Numbered from the stretch's first letter, positions 1 to 7,668 are shown. The stretch: DNA of 28,586 nucleotides from JABDQZ01 sp050049775 (GCA_050049775.1 JASFVP010000048.1:1-28586), one strand, 5' to 3'. The notes: generated by a model from the letters alone, not told the origin. Numbers and translations: made by a program.

Positions 1-849
1 CAGCGGGTTGGCCGGTTCAAAGTTCGGCGCTTCCAGGAACATGCCAAAGAAGTCCGGGGCAAAGAATACGATGGCCAGGAAGATAATCAGGAAACCTGCC
101 ACGCCAACGATGTCCTTGACGGTGTAATACGGATGGAACGGGATGCCATCTCTTGGAATTCCGTTTTCATCCTTGTTTTTCTTGATCTCGATGCCGTCCG
201 GGTTGTTGGAACCGACCTTGTGCAATGCCACGATGTGCAGGAACACCAGGCCAACCAGAACAAACGGCAGCAGGAAATGGAAGGCAAAGAAGCGGTTCAG
301 CGTAGCGTCTGAAATCACGTAGTCACCACGAATCCAGACAGACAGTTCTTCACCGACAAAAGGCACAGCCGCAAACAGATTCACGATAACCTGCGCGCCC
401 CAGTAGGACATCTGGCCCCATGGCAACAGATAACCCATGAAAGCCGTCGCCATCATCGCCAGATAAATGATTACACCGATGATCCACAGCAGTTCACGCG
501 GCTTGCGGTAGGAGCCATACATCAGGCCACGGAACATGTGCAGGTAAACCACGGCAAAAAACGCCGAGGCACCGGTGGAATGCAGATAACGCAGCAACCA
601 GCCCCAGTCGACATCACGCATGATGTATTCGACCGAACCGAACGCCAGGTTGGCGTCAGGTTTGTAGCTCATCGCCAGCCAGATGCCGGTGACGATCTGG
701 TTGACCAGCACCAGCAACGCCAGTGAGCCAAAGAAATACCAGAAATTGAAATTTTTCGGTGCGTAGTATTCAGCCAGATGCTCGTTCCAGACCTTGGTCA
801 TCGGGAAGCGATCGTCAATCCAGCTCACAAAGTTTTTCATGCTACTCAT
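1..849 (-). CDS. petB: Ubiquinol-cytochrome c reductase cytochrome b subunit (partial, 3' end beyond window)
   Basis: This is the membrane cytochrome b of the bc1 complex (complex III), which oxidises ubiquinol and carries the two b hemes. Read on the minus strand, 283 codons are open from an ATG at 849 to the window edge, so the C-terminal part is missing. Family hallmarks are visible: RYLHSTGAS and YLHMFRG in the first half and FAFHFLLPF and FLHIVALHKVGSNNPDG in the second, which supply the four heme-ligand histidines, plus the PWGQMSYWG segment of the quinol site. The start overlaps the petA stop as TGATG. A GGAGG box lies about nine bases upstream, inside the end of petA, which indicates translational coupling. 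A second in-frame ATG three codons later is possible. Cytochrome c1 (petC) would be expected next, outside the window. Confidence 0.97.
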   Translation of the reverse strand, partial: MSSMKNFVSWIDDRFPMTKVWNEHLAEYYAPKNFNFWYFFGSLALLVLVNQIVTGIWLAMSYKPDANLAFGSVEYIMRDVDWGWLLRYLHSTGASAFFAVVYLHMFRGLMYGSYRKPRELLWIIGVIIYLAMMATAFMGYLLPWGQMSYWGAQVIVNLFAAVPFVGEELSVWIRGDYVISDATLNRFFAFHFLLPFVLVGLVFLHIVALHKVGSNNPDGIEIKKNKDENGIPRDGIPFHPYYTVKDIVGVAGFLIIFLAIVFFAPDFFGMFLEAPNFEPANPL

Positions 850-1445
850 CAGGCGGCACCTCCATCAACACCGATCAGGATCTGGGTGTCTGACAAATAC
901 TGATGCGGTGGCACGACCAGGTTGGTCGGCGCAGGCACACCGGAATAAACACGACCAGCCAGGTCAAACTTGGAACCATGGCAAGGACAGAAGAAACCAC
1001 CTTTCCAGCTGGCGCCACCCAGGTCCTCAGCACCCACATCAGGGCGGTAAGTCGGCGAACAACCCAGATGGGTACAGATACCGATGGCCACGAGGTATTT
1101 GGGCTTGATTGAGCGATGGGCATTTTTGCAGTACTCGGGCTGCTGCATCTCATCGGATGCCGGGTCAGCCAACTTGTCATCCAGAGAAGCAAGGTCCGCC
1201 AGGTTTTTCTCAGTGCGATGCACAATCCAGACCGGCTTACTGCGCCATTTCACACGCATCATCTGGCCAGGTTCGAGTTTACTGATATCCGCTTCCGCCG
1301 GAGCGCCGGCCGCCTTGGCGCGAGCACTGGGGTTCCAGGAAGCAAGAAAGGGAACGGCTGCAAAGCCTACACCGACAGCTCCTACCGCGCTGGTCGCGGT
1401 AATCAGCATACGGCGTCTTTTGAGATCAACGCCTTCTGCGCTCAT
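849..1445 (-). CDS. petA: Ubiquinol-cytochrome c reductase Rieske iron-sulfur subunit
   Basis: Rieske [2Fe-2S] protein of the bc1 complex, passing electrons from quinol to cytochrome c1 on the periplasmic side. The 198-residue product is typical for proteobacteria. The N-terminus has an RRR motif (residues 10-12) followed by a hydrophobic segment to about residue 35, matching the Tat-dependent signal anchor known for Rieske proteins. Both cluster-binding boxes are intact: CTHLGC at 124-129 and CPCHG at 153-157. The ATG at 1445 is preceded by a GGGAG ribosome-binding site. It is the first gene of a petAB(C) operon and its stop overlaps the petB start. Confidence 0.97.
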   Translation of the reverse strand: MSAEGVDLKRRRMLITATSAVGAVGVGFAAVPFLASWNPSARAKAAGAPAEADISKLEPGQMMRVKWRSKPVWIVHRTEKNLADLASLDDKLADPASDEMQQPEYCKNAHRSIKPKYLVAIGICTHLGCSPTYRPDVGAEDLGGASWKGGFFCPCHGSKFDLAGRVYSGVPAPTNLVVPPHQYLSDTQILIGVDGGAA

Positions 1446-1664
1446 TGAATTGACTCCCGATCGTGAAAAGAATCTAGTCGATTTACCGAAAATACTTCAG
1501 TGCTTAAGAATATGCTGAATTATTTCCTGCAAATTAATCGCGGATTTTGCTTGATGGCCTCGCTCAGGTCAAGGTCAAAAGCGCATTCCACCCCTGTGGG
1601 CGGGCTGGTTCGGGAGCGGGTGAAAGTAGCAAAAAGCGTGCTGAATCAGCAGCTGAACAGCAGT
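1446..1664. other. Intergenic region upstream of petA
   Basis: About 220 bases separate petA from the next minus-strand gene. The part near petA is AT-rich and presumably holds the pet operon promoter, but I could not pick a convincing -35/-10 pair. The end nearer 1640 carries two small hairpins, listed separately. No coding sequence is supported here on either strand. Confidence 0.5.
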
Positions 1665-1668
1665 TCAG
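1631..1668 (-). terminator. Possible intrinsic terminator after the small acidic gene
   Basis: Two adjacent small hairpins lie at the end of the 1665-1889 gene. One is CTGAAC/GTTCAG with a four-base loop (1653-1668), and the other a 5-bp TGCTG/CAGCA stem (1639-1651). On the minus strand they are followed three bases later by a run of five T (complement of 1631-1635). The stems are short, so termination strength is doubtful. Confidence 0.35.
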
Positions 1669-1889
1669 GAATCCGTAGACAAAATCGGCAAGGTTTCTTC
1701 GAGCATTTCCAGAACATCCTGCACCGCCTGATTTTCCTGGGCGATCAGCTCATCCACTTCGAGTTCGATATCAAGATCGGCATCTTCATCGATGAGCAGC
1801 TCCAGCGGCACCGGATTGATGAGTTCCTGCATGCCTTCGTCTTCAAGCGTCAGGCTCTTGAGCATAATGCCCCGTTTTTTCATCGACAT
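1665..1889 (-). CDS. Small acidic hypothetical protein (74 aa)
   Basis: I do not recognise a family. The predicted product is 74 residues, strongly acidic, with a central and C-terminal portion dominated by Glu, Asp, Leu and Ile (for example LLIDEDADLDIELEVDE) that could form an amphipathic helix. There is no signal peptide, no cysteine and no obvious catalytic motif. It lies between the Nif3-family gene and petA on the same strand, and ends in a weak terminator-like structure. ATG at 1889 or 1883 could be the start; an AGGTAGG box lies upstream, rather far from either. Co-directionality and the gene-sized gap support a real gene. The low complexity and lack of homology recognition leave this uncertain. 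Confidence 0.5.
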   Translation of the reverse strand: MSMKKRGIMLKSLTLEDEGMQELINPVPLELLIDEDADLDIELEVDELIAQENQAVQDVLEMLEETLPILSTDS

Positions 1890-1947
1890 ATAAACTGCTA
1901 CCTACCTTTTGTACCGGACCGTCGAGAAAGCTGATGGCGCAACTGTT

Positions 1948-2697
1948 TCACACCGGATTGGAAATTTCAATAAACTCATGAGACACATCAAAGTGTTGCG
2001 CCAGTTTGTCACCGAGCGCCTGCACACCGTAACGTTCGGTGGCGTGATGCCCGGCCGCAAAATAATGCAGGCCCAGTTCGCGCGCCGCATGCGTGGTATG
2101 TTCGGAAACCTCACCGGAAATGAACGCATCCAGACCGGCCCTGGCCGCCGTTTCAATATAGGATTGCGCCGCACCTGTACACCAGCCGATGCGGCGAAAC
2201 TGCATCGGTCCGCCAGCGATGTGCAATGGCTTGCGACCAAGCGCGCCTTCGAGCGATTGCGTCAGGCCACAGGCTGTCAGCGGCTCGTCCAGTTCAACCT
2301 GCCAGACCAGGCCACCCTCTTCGAGCGGCGCTGCGTTTTGCCAACGCAGCCGCGCCGCCAGCTGGGCGTTATTGCCAACCTCGGCATGTGCATCCAGCGG
2401 CAAATGATAAGCCAGCAGGCTGATATTGTTGTCGAACAGGGTGCGAATTCGCCGGCCTTTCATGCCGGCCAGACGTGCGTCCTCACCTTTCCAGAAATAA
2501 CCGTGGTGCACCAGCAACAAATCGGCTTGCGCCTCCACCGCTGCCTCGATCAATGCCAGGCTGGCGGTGACACCTGAGACGATGTGTTTGACTTCGGAAC
2601 AGGCCTCTACCTGCAGGCCATTGGGACAATAATCATCGAATCCGGCAACAGAGAGATAACTGTCACAAAAATCGTTTATTTCATGCAGAGCCGCCAT
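1948..2697 (-). CDS. Nif3-like dinuclear metal centre protein (YbgI/DUF34 family)
   Basis: A 249-residue protein of the Nif3/YbgI family, hexameric ring-forming proteins with a dinuclear metal site, whose best-studied bacterial member is E. coli YbgI (about 247 aa). The biochemical role of the family is not firmly established. Visible metal-site motifs are LLLVHHGYFW near residue 80 and the C-terminal GHHATERYGVQAL. The N-terminal CPNGLQVE segment is also characteristic. I chose the ATG at 2697 (MAALHEIND) rather than an upstream in-frame ATG at 2757. It matches family length, has a GGGGA ribosome-binding site just before it, and leaves room for a divergent promoter with the protease gene at 2761. 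Confidence 0.93.
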   Translation of the reverse strand: MAALHEINDFCDSYLSVAGFDDYCPNGLQVEACSEVKHIVSGVTASLALIEAAVEAQADLLLVHHGYFWKGEDARLAGMKGRRIRTLFDNNISLLAYHLPLDAHAEVGNNAQLAARLRWQNAAPLEEGGLVWQVELDEPLTACGLTQSLEGALGRKPLHIAGGPMQFRRIGWCTGAAQSYIETAARAGLDAFISGEVSEHTTHAARELGLHYFAAGHHATERYGVQALGDKLAQHFDVSHEFIEISNPV

Positions 2698-2760
2698 TTT
2701 TCCCCGAATACTGGTGTTAAGATAGCTTGTATTTGAAGTACATCTTAGGCAAAACACGCC
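2698..2760. promoter_or_regulatory. Divergent promoter region between nif3-like gene and degS-like gene
   Basis: This 63-base gap separates two divergently transcribed genes, so it must hold both starts of transcription unless they lie inside the genes. It is AT-rich and contains a spaced inverted repeat, TAAGAT (2718-2723) and ATCTTA (2742-2747), with an 18-base spacer. No clear consensus -35/-10 pair was identified. Confidence 0.4.
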
Positions 2761-3915
2761 ATGAAAATCCAGCGCTTACTGACTTTCATCCTGACTTCAA
2801 CCGTAGCGGGACTGGCCGCTGCGTTTGTCGTTTTGCTGCTGTTTCCGGATCTGTTGCAGGAAGAAAAGCTGCACGTTCATGAAGCGGCGCAACCGGTAGC
2901 CGTCAGTCCCGCCACCGGCGTGGTGTCCTATGCCGATGCCGTTTCCCGGGCGGCGCCGTCGGTGGTCAATATCTTCACCACCAAAATCACCACGCAGCAG
3001 ATCAAGCCGCTGTTCAAGGACCCGTTCGTACAACAGTTCTTTGGCGACAGCCTGGTGCAGACGCGCAAACATCTCGAGAACAGCCTCGGCTCGGGCGTCA
3101 TCATCGACAAAAAAGGCTATATCCTGACCAACAATCACGTCATCGACGGCGCCGACCAGATCCGTATCGTACTGGCCAGCGGCCAGACGCTGCACGCCGA
3201 ACTCATCGGCGCCGATGCCGACACCGACCTGGCCGTGTTGAAAACCGACCACGGCAACCTGCCGGCGATCAGCTTCGCACGCTCCGAGCACATTCATGTC
3301 GGTGATGTGGTGCTCGCCATCGGCAACCCGTTTGGCGTCGGCCAGACCGTCACCCAGGGCATCGTCAGCGCCACCGGCCGCAGCCACCTCGGCATCAATA
3401 CATTCGAAAACTTCATCCAGACCGATGCCGCCATCAACCCCGGCAACTCGGGCGGCGCGTTGATCAATGCACATGGCGACCTGATCGGCATCAGCACCGC
3501 GATTTTTTCCAAAACCGGCGGCTCGCAAGGCATCGGCTTCGCCATACCGGCCGACCTGGCGCGTGGCGTCATGCAACAAATCGTCGCCACCGGCCGTGTC
3601 GTACGTGGCTGGCTCGGCATCGCCGGACAGGATGTCACACCGCAACTGGCCGAAGCCTACGGCCTGAAACAGGAGCAAGGCATCCTGATTTCCGGTGTCC
3701 AGGAAAATGGCCCGGCCGACCAGGCCGGCCTGCAACCAGGTGACATCATCACCAACGTAGATAACGCCGCGCCAAAGTCAGCGTTTGAGATTCTTAACCT
3801 GATCGCCGTGCGCAAACCTGGCAGCCAGGTCATCATTAACGGCTGGCGTGGTAGCCAGAAGCTGGAAATTACTGCGACCATTCAGGAAAGGCCGGCGAAT
3901 GCGGCATTGCGATAA
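2761..3915 (+). CDS. degS: DegS/AlgW-type periplasmic serine endoprotease with PDZ domain
   Basis: HtrA-family trypsin-like serine protease anchored in the inner membrane and facing the periplasm. In the family, DegS (AlgW in Pseudomonas) senses misfolded outer-membrane proteins through its PDZ domain and cleaves the anti-sigma factor RseA/MucA to start the sigma-E response. The 384-residue product has one N-terminal hydrophobic anchor (residues about 6-28), a protease domain with an intact triad, His126 in LTNNHVIDG, Asp156 in DTDLAVL and Ser230 in NPGNSGGAL, and one PDZ domain (about 285-375). A single PDZ favours DegS/AlgW over the two-PDZ DegP/DegQ. A nearby hisC-hisD-hisG-murA block resembles the pseudomonad algW neighbourhood, although here a repeat-rich island intervenes and the strand is opposite. 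Confidence 0.92.
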   Translation: MKIQRLLTFILTSTVAGLAAAFVVLLLFPDLLQEEKLHVHEAAQPVAVSPATGVVSYADAVSRAAPSVVNIFTTKITTQQIKPLFKDPFVQQFFGDSLVQTRKHLENSLGSGVIIDKKGYILTNNHVIDGADQIRIVLASGQTLHAELIGADADTDLAVLKTDHGNLPAISFARSEHIHVGDVVLAIGNPFGVGQTVTQGIVSATGRSHLGINTFENFIQTDAAINPGNSGGALINAHGDLIGISTAIFSKTGGSQGIGFAIPADLARGVMQQIVATGRVVRGWLGIAGQDVTPQLAEAYGLKQEQGILISGVQENGPADQAGLQPGDIITNVDNAAPKSAFEILNLIAVRKPGSQVIINGWRGSQKLEITATIQERPANAALR

Positions 3916-4387
3916 ATAATCACTGTGGATTATTCATGATGCAGAAAACAAATCATGAAGTGTCCGAAAATATTTTTTTGTTACTTTGTTTTCGCACAAA
4001 GTAACCAAAAGCACTTCCTCCGCCAGCCCAGCCTGCGGCTGCCCTCACTGCTCGAAACAGGCTGAAGCCTCGCCAACTCGCTAGCGCTCAAACAGGCTCG
4101 GCTTTTTATCAGCCTGCTTCTGCGCGGCTCGGTGGACTGGAGTCGGAGACGGGTGGTTAATTGATCATCGCACTTCCTCTCAGATGAACGGGATGAGAGT
4201 AAAATTAAGTCGCTGATAACAGCTACTGAGGTTACATACGGGATAATTTCCCGCACGCCCTTGGCCGATTTCCATCTGATAAATTACGAGAACTAGGCTA
4301 TTTATGGTCAACATCCGGAACAATTGGATGAAATAAGCGACATTCTGTGGACTTAATTAAGATAACAGGGTAAATAAAAAATTGCTT
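3916..4387. other. Long intergenic region holding the left repeat copy
   Basis: About 470 bases without a credible gene. It contains a 7-bp stem with six-base loop just after degS (3915-3934), then the left copy of the degenerate palindromic repeat (3980-4181), then AT-rich DNA with a small CGGGA/TCCCG hairpin (4239-4253) leading into the orphan gene. Any promoter for the orphan gene would lie in the last 150 bases, but I see no clear one. The minus-strand reading frame across the repeat is judged spurious. Confidence 0.6.
3980..4181 (+). repeat. Dispersed palindromic repeat element, left copy
   Basis: The element opens with a 9-bp stem, GTTACTTTG/CAAAGTAAC (3980-3988 and 3997-4005), followed by AAAAGC. 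It then has the block AACTCGC...GCTCAAACA (4075-4094) and ends in a GGAGTCGGA...GGGTGG.AATTGA segment (about 4133-4181). The same modules, in the order expected for an inverted copy, occur at 4991-5210. Elements opening with a KVTKS-like 'TTACTTTG...CAAAGTAACC' palindrome are common dispersed repeats in beta- and gammaproteobacterial genomes (recalled, not searched). The boundaries given are approximate. Confidence 0.65.
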
Positions 4388-4930
4388 ATGGATAACCTGA
4401 TGGCGAAGCCTATTTGCGAAGAGCTGCTTTCAAAAGATATTAGTCAGACTTCGATTGGTGAAAAAGCGATAATTTCTGAATGTTTATTTGAAAGAGGTGA
4501 GATAGACAGGTCAAAGGAGATTATGCATGAGGTGTTGCAAATTATAGATGAATCAATTTTATCCGACTTTTTAGAATACAAGGAAAAAGGAGGTTTTCCT
4601 GAAGAATTATTGAGTCGGAAAAAATTACTTAGTTATGCTGTATCTGCAAAAAATCCTATCACGTTACATTTCAGTGCGAGACTTGCGTATATCGAGTATC
4701 AACAAAGTTCAGAAAGAAAATATCTCGAGAGGTCATTAGATGATTTAGAAAAAGCATTCTCTGGAGGATTAATAGTATCTAAGTTGCTAACAATCTCTAT
4801 CTTGAAGAAACAAAAAGGAATTCTCTGGGGTTCGTTACAATATATGTATTGGCTTCCAAAGTTGATTAGTAAGTATTTCAACGCTAATGACAAAACCTTA
4901 GCAAGTTGGGGATTACGAAAATTTAGATAG
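4388..4930 (+). CDS. Orphan hypothetical protein encoded by AT-rich DNA
   Basis: I do not recognise a family. The 180-residue product (ATG at 4388; a TTG two codons earlier is possible) looks soluble and mostly helical, with alternating charged and leucine-rich segments such as SECLFERGEIDRSKEIMHEV that resemble tetratricopeptide-like helical pairs. There is no signal peptide or clear membrane span, though the Trp/Tyr-rich segment near residues 145-165 is hydrophobic. Codons are strikingly A/T-rich compared with every neighbour, which suggests horizontal acquisition. No good ribosome-binding site is visible upstream. It is flanked by inverted repeat copies and ends 13 bases before a strong hairpin. 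It may be a complete cargo gene or the remnant of a larger protein. Confidence 0.6.
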   Translation: MDNLMAKPICEELLSKDISQTSIGEKAIISECLFERGEIDRSKEIMHEVLQIIDESILSDFLEYKEKGGFPEELLSRKKLLSYAVSAKNPITLHFSARLAYIEYQQSSERKYLERSLDDLEKAFSGGLIVSKLLTISILKKQKGILWGSLQYMYWLPKLISKYFNANDKTLASWGLRKFR

Positions 4931-4943
4931 TGAGCGACTCAAT

Positions 4944-4969
4944 GGGTCAGAGTAAATATACTCTGACCC
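4944..4969 (+). repeat. REP-like hairpin GGGTCAGAGT/ACTCTGACCC
   Basis: A perfect 10-bp inverted repeat (4944-4953 and 4960-4969) with a six-base AT loop begins 14 bases after the orphan gene's stop. The GGGTCAGAGT core resembles the ends of REP-type palindromes associated with REP-associated tyrosine transposases (recalled, not searched). It could also act as a terminator or mRNA 3' stabiliser for the orphan gene, although no T-run follows. Confidence 0.7.
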
Positions 4970-4990
4970 TAATATGTTACGTGGCTAGGC

Positions 4991-5210
4991 GGGTTGGAGT
5001 CGGAAAGGGTGGCAAATTGACCACCCTGCTTCCCCTCTGTTTTGATGCGTTACGCCGGAAGGCAGGCGAAAAAAACGAAAAGGTGTTTGAGCGATTGGAA
5101 ATCGCGAGTTCTTTTCGTTCGCCTGACTGACAAATGGCGCAGGTGCTGAACAACGTGAAGCCAAAACAGGGGGAAGACGGTTTTGGTTCTTTTGCCGGCA
5201 AAAGAACCAA
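4991..5210 (-). repeat. Dispersed palindromic repeat element, right copy (inverted)
   Basis: Read on the minus strand, this copy starts with a perfect 28-bp palindrome (5183-5210, arms of 14 around GCC/GGC). It continues with AAAAC, then AACTCGC...CGCTCAAACA (complement of 5084-5110), and ends in a GGGTGG/CCACCC stem (about 5008-5026) next to TCCGACTCC. This is the module order of the left copy at 3980-4181, so the two copies are inverted around the orphan gene. Sequence between modules is divergent. The palindrome could terminate transcription leaving hisC. Confidence 0.65.
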
Positions 5211-5279
5211 GAGAACATTTGCAAGGTTCGTTTCACTATTGAAGCTGATTCAAAATCCAATAGCTAGAGATAGCAAACG

Positions 5280-6377
5280 CTAGAGCACCTCACCTAACAC
5301 CTTCAACAGCTGGTCATTCTCCTGCTCCGTACCAACAGTAACTCGCAAACAATCCGCCAGCGCCGGCTGCGATCCATCCAGCAACTTGATCAGGATGCCA
5401 TGCTCACGCAACTTTGAATGAATCTCAGGCGCACGACCCGCCGGTGTCCTGACCAGCAGAAAATTGGCCTGCGATGGAAATACCTGCAACTCACTGCGTG
5501 CCGACAGCGCTTCAAACAACCGGCTGCGCTGGCGACGAATTTCAGCGCTTTGCTCATCAAACAGTGTCTGATGCTGCAACGCAAACAGTGCGCTTTTCTG
5601 CGTCAACGTATTGATGTTGTATGGCAAACGTAATTTTTCAAACTCATCCAACCAAGAAGACGGACCGGCCAGCAGGCCAAGCCGCAAACCGGCTAGGCCC
5701 ATTTTGGACACCGTGCGCATCACCAGCAGGTTATCGAACTCGCCAAGGCGTGATACGAAACTGTGATCGGCAAACGGCGCATAGGCTTCGTCGATCACCA
5801 CCAGACCGGGCGCGGCGTTGATGATTTCGAGCAACTGCTGTTTGTCAAACAGATTGCCGGTCGGGTTGTTCGGATAAGCCAGAAACACAACAGCCGGCTG
5901 GTACTGGTCGATGGCCTGACGCATGGCCGGCATGTCGAGTGAAAAGTCTTTTTCCTGCAGCGGCACGCCAATGTATTTCATGCCGCAGAACGTCGCGATC
6001 ATGCGATACATGACAAAACCCGGATCCACCGATAACAAAGCACGCCCCGGTCCGGCCAGTGCCATGCAAAGTATCTGGATGATTTCATCTGAACCGTTAC
6101 CGAGCAGCAACGGCATGTCGGTGGGCATCCCCATAACCTGACGCAGTTGTTGCTTGAGCGGTTCAGCGGCCGGGTCCGGGTAACGGTTGACGTCGGTCTG
6201 CACCAGCAAGTCGGCCCATTGCTGGCGCAACTCGTCCGGCCAGACAAACGGGTTTTCCATCGCATCGAGCTTGATCAGCCCGGACGCATCCGGCACATGG
6301 TAAGCCGACAGATGGCGCAGTTCCTCGCGAATCCAGTGTTGCGGCGTATTGCCGCCCTGTTGCGAACGATCAGTCAT
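5280..6377 (-). CDS. hisC: Histidinol-phosphate aminotransferase
   Basis: PLP-dependent class I/II aminotransferase of histidine biosynthesis, converting imidazole-acetol phosphate to histidinol phosphate with glutamate as amino donor. The 365-residue product has the expected fold-type I landmarks: YPNNPTGN (168-175), the PLP-pyridine Asp in VIDEAYAPF (about 196), and Schiff-base Lys225 in RTVSKMGLAGLRLG. The ATG at 6377 overlaps the end of hisD by eight bases, so the two are translationally coupled. It is the last gene of the murA-hisG-hisD-hisC run. The downstream region is repeat-rich. Confidence 0.97.
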   Translation of the reverse strand: MTDRSQQGGNTPQHWIREELRHLSAYHVPDASGLIKLDAMENPFVWPDELRQQWADLLVQTDVNRYPDPAAEPLKQQLRQVMGMPTDMPLLLGNGSDEIIQILCMALAGPGRALLSVDPGFVMYRMIATFCGMKYIGVPLQEKDFSLDMPAMRQAIDQYQPAVVFLAYPNNPTGNLFDKQQLLEIINAAPGLVVIDEAYAPFADHSFVSRLGEFDNLLVMRTVSKMGLAGLRLGLLAGPSSWLDEFEKLRLPYNINTLTQKSALFALQHQTLFDEQSAEIRRQRSRLFEALSARSELQVFPSQANFLLVRTPAGRAPEIHSKLREHGILIKLLDGSQPALADCLRVTVGTEQENDQLLKVLGEVL

Positions 6378-7668
6378 CGAGGCGCATTTCAGCCGAACGC
6401 GCGTGTGCCGTCAGGCCCTCGCCGCGCGCCAGCAGTGACGCGGTGCGGCCGAGCGTCTGCGCGCCGGCATGCGATACCTGGATCAGGCTGGAGCGCTTCT
6501 GGAAATCATACACGCCAAGCGGCGAGGAAAAACGCGCCGTGCGTGACGTTGGCAGCACGTGATTGGGACCGGCGCAGTAATCGCCGAGTGGCTCGGACGT
6601 ATAGCGCCCCATGAAAATCGCACCGGCGTGGCGGATTTTCTGCGCATAGTTTTCCGCGTCATCCAGCGACAACTCCAGATGCTCCGGTGCAATGTAGTTG
6701 GCGACTTCGGCGGCTTCATCAAGATCAGCCACCTTGATCAGCGCCGCGCGATTCTCCAGCGCTGTGGCGATGATTTCCTGACGTTCCATGGTCGGTAGCA
6801 GCTTGTCGACGCTTTGCTGTACCTGATCGATGAAAGCCTGATCCGGGCACAACAGGATCGACTGTGCGTCCTCGTCGTGCTCGGCCTGCGAAAACAGGTC
6901 CATCGCCACCCAGTCGGGATCGGTCTGGCCGTCACAGATAATCAGGATTTCCGACGGCCCGGCCACCATGTCGATACCGACCTGGCCGAACACGGCGCGT
7001 TTGGCGGTCGCCACATAGATGTTGCCGGGGCCGACGATCTTGTCGACCGGCGGCACGGTTTCGGTGCCGTAAGCCAGCGCGGCCACCGCCTGGGCGCCGC
7101 CGATGGCGAACACGCGATCGACGCCGGCGACATAAGCCGCCGCCAGTACCAGTGGATTGCTTTCACCGCGCGGCGTCGGCACCACCATGATGAGCTCGTC
7201 TACGCCGGCGACCTTGGCCGGAATCGCATTCATGAGTACCGACGACGGATACGCCGCCTTGCCGCCCGGCACGTACAGGCCGACGCGATCCAGCGGCGTG
7301 ACCTGCTGGCCGAGCACGGTGCCATCATCTTCGGTGTATTGCCAGCCAGCCATTTTCTGATGTTCGGCATAGGCGCGCACGCGGTCGGCGGCATGTTGCA
7401 GAGCCTCACGCTGATCTGGCGGCAGGCCGTCCCAGGCCTGCTGCAGTTTTTCCAGAGGAATGCTCAGGTCAGCAACTGACTGCGCCTGCCAGCCATCGAA
7501 ACGGCTGGTGAAGTCAAGCAAGGCGGCATCGCCCTCGGCACGGATGCGTGCGATGACATCGTTGACGACATCATTGACCGAAGCATCGGACACGCTGTCC
7601 CACGCCAGCAACGCCTGCAGCTCGGACATGAAGCCCGCATTGGAGGAATTCAACTGTTTGATTTTCAT
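6370..7668 (-). CDS. hisD: Histidinol dehydrogenase
   Basis: Zinc-dependent NAD enzyme catalysing the last two oxidations of histidine biosynthesis (histidinol to histidinal to histidine). The 432-residue length fits the family. Motifs seen include VPGGKAAYPSSVLMNAIPAKVAG, GPGNIYVATAKRAVFG and AGPSEILI, which shape the NAD and substrate sites, SQAEHDEDAQ with zinc-ligand Gln/His, PEHLEL with the catalytic Glu-His, and AGPNHVLPT near the C-terminus. I chose the ATG at 7668 (MKIKQLNSS). An upstream in-frame ATG at 7779 would add 37 residues that overlap hisG in another frame and match nothing in the family. hisG lies 38 bases upstream and hisC overlaps the end. Confidence 0.97.
   Translation of the reverse strand: MKIKQLNSSNAGFMSELQALLAWDSVSDASVNDVVNDVIARIRAEGDAALLDFTSRFDGWQAQSVADLSIPLEKLQQAWDGLPPDQREALQHAADRVRAYAEHQKMAGWQYTEDDGTVLGQQVTPLDRVGLYVPGGKAAYPSSVLMNAIPAKVAGVDELIMVVPTPRGESNPLVLAAAYVAGVDRVFAIGGAQAVAALAYGTETVPPVDKIVGPGNIYVATAKRAVFGQVGIDMVAGPSEILIICDGQTDPDWVAMDLFSQAEHDEDAQSILLCPDQAFIDQVQQSVDKLLPTMERQEIIATALENRAALIKVADLDEAAEVANYIAPEHLELSLDDAENYAQKIRHAGAIFMGRYTSEPLGDYCAGPNHVLPTSRTARFSSPLGVYDFQKRSSLIQVSHAGAQTLGRTASLLARGEGLTAHARSAEMRLDD

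Larger units (their letters stand above)
4931..5279. other. Intergenic region between orphan gene and hisC holding the right repeat copy
   Basis: About 350 bases without a credible gene. It contains the REP-like hairpin at 4944-4969, the inverted right copy of the palindromic repeat at 4991-5210, and about 70 AT-rich bases next to the hisC stop codon. Short frames on both strands lie wholly inside the repeat and encode low-complexity, Arg/Phe/Ser-rich peptides, so they are not called. Confidence 0.6.

Noticed and set aside
2797..3735. 312-codon open frame on the minus strand, antisense to the DegS-like protease
   Set aside because: It is a shadow of the protease reading frame with low-complexity Asp/Gly/Ala composition; the plus-strand frame has an intact catalytic triad.
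3915..3934. 7-bp hairpin with hexaloop ACTGTG, which also has A1 and G4
   Set aside because: It is a single AT-rich hairpin at the end of degS with no partner hairpin, overlapping terminator or downstream T-run, so the loop match to the ANTAR pattern is probably chance.
3981..4256. 91-codon minus-strand frame across the left repeat
   Set aside because: It lies inside the palindromic repeat and its translation (SSRSSERK, Arg/Ser-rich) is typical of spurious proteins called in dispersed repeats.
4930..5260. Short frames on both strands across the right repeat
   Set aside because: They overlap each other and the 28-bp palindrome, and have no conserved composition or ribosome-binding site; best explained as repeat translation.
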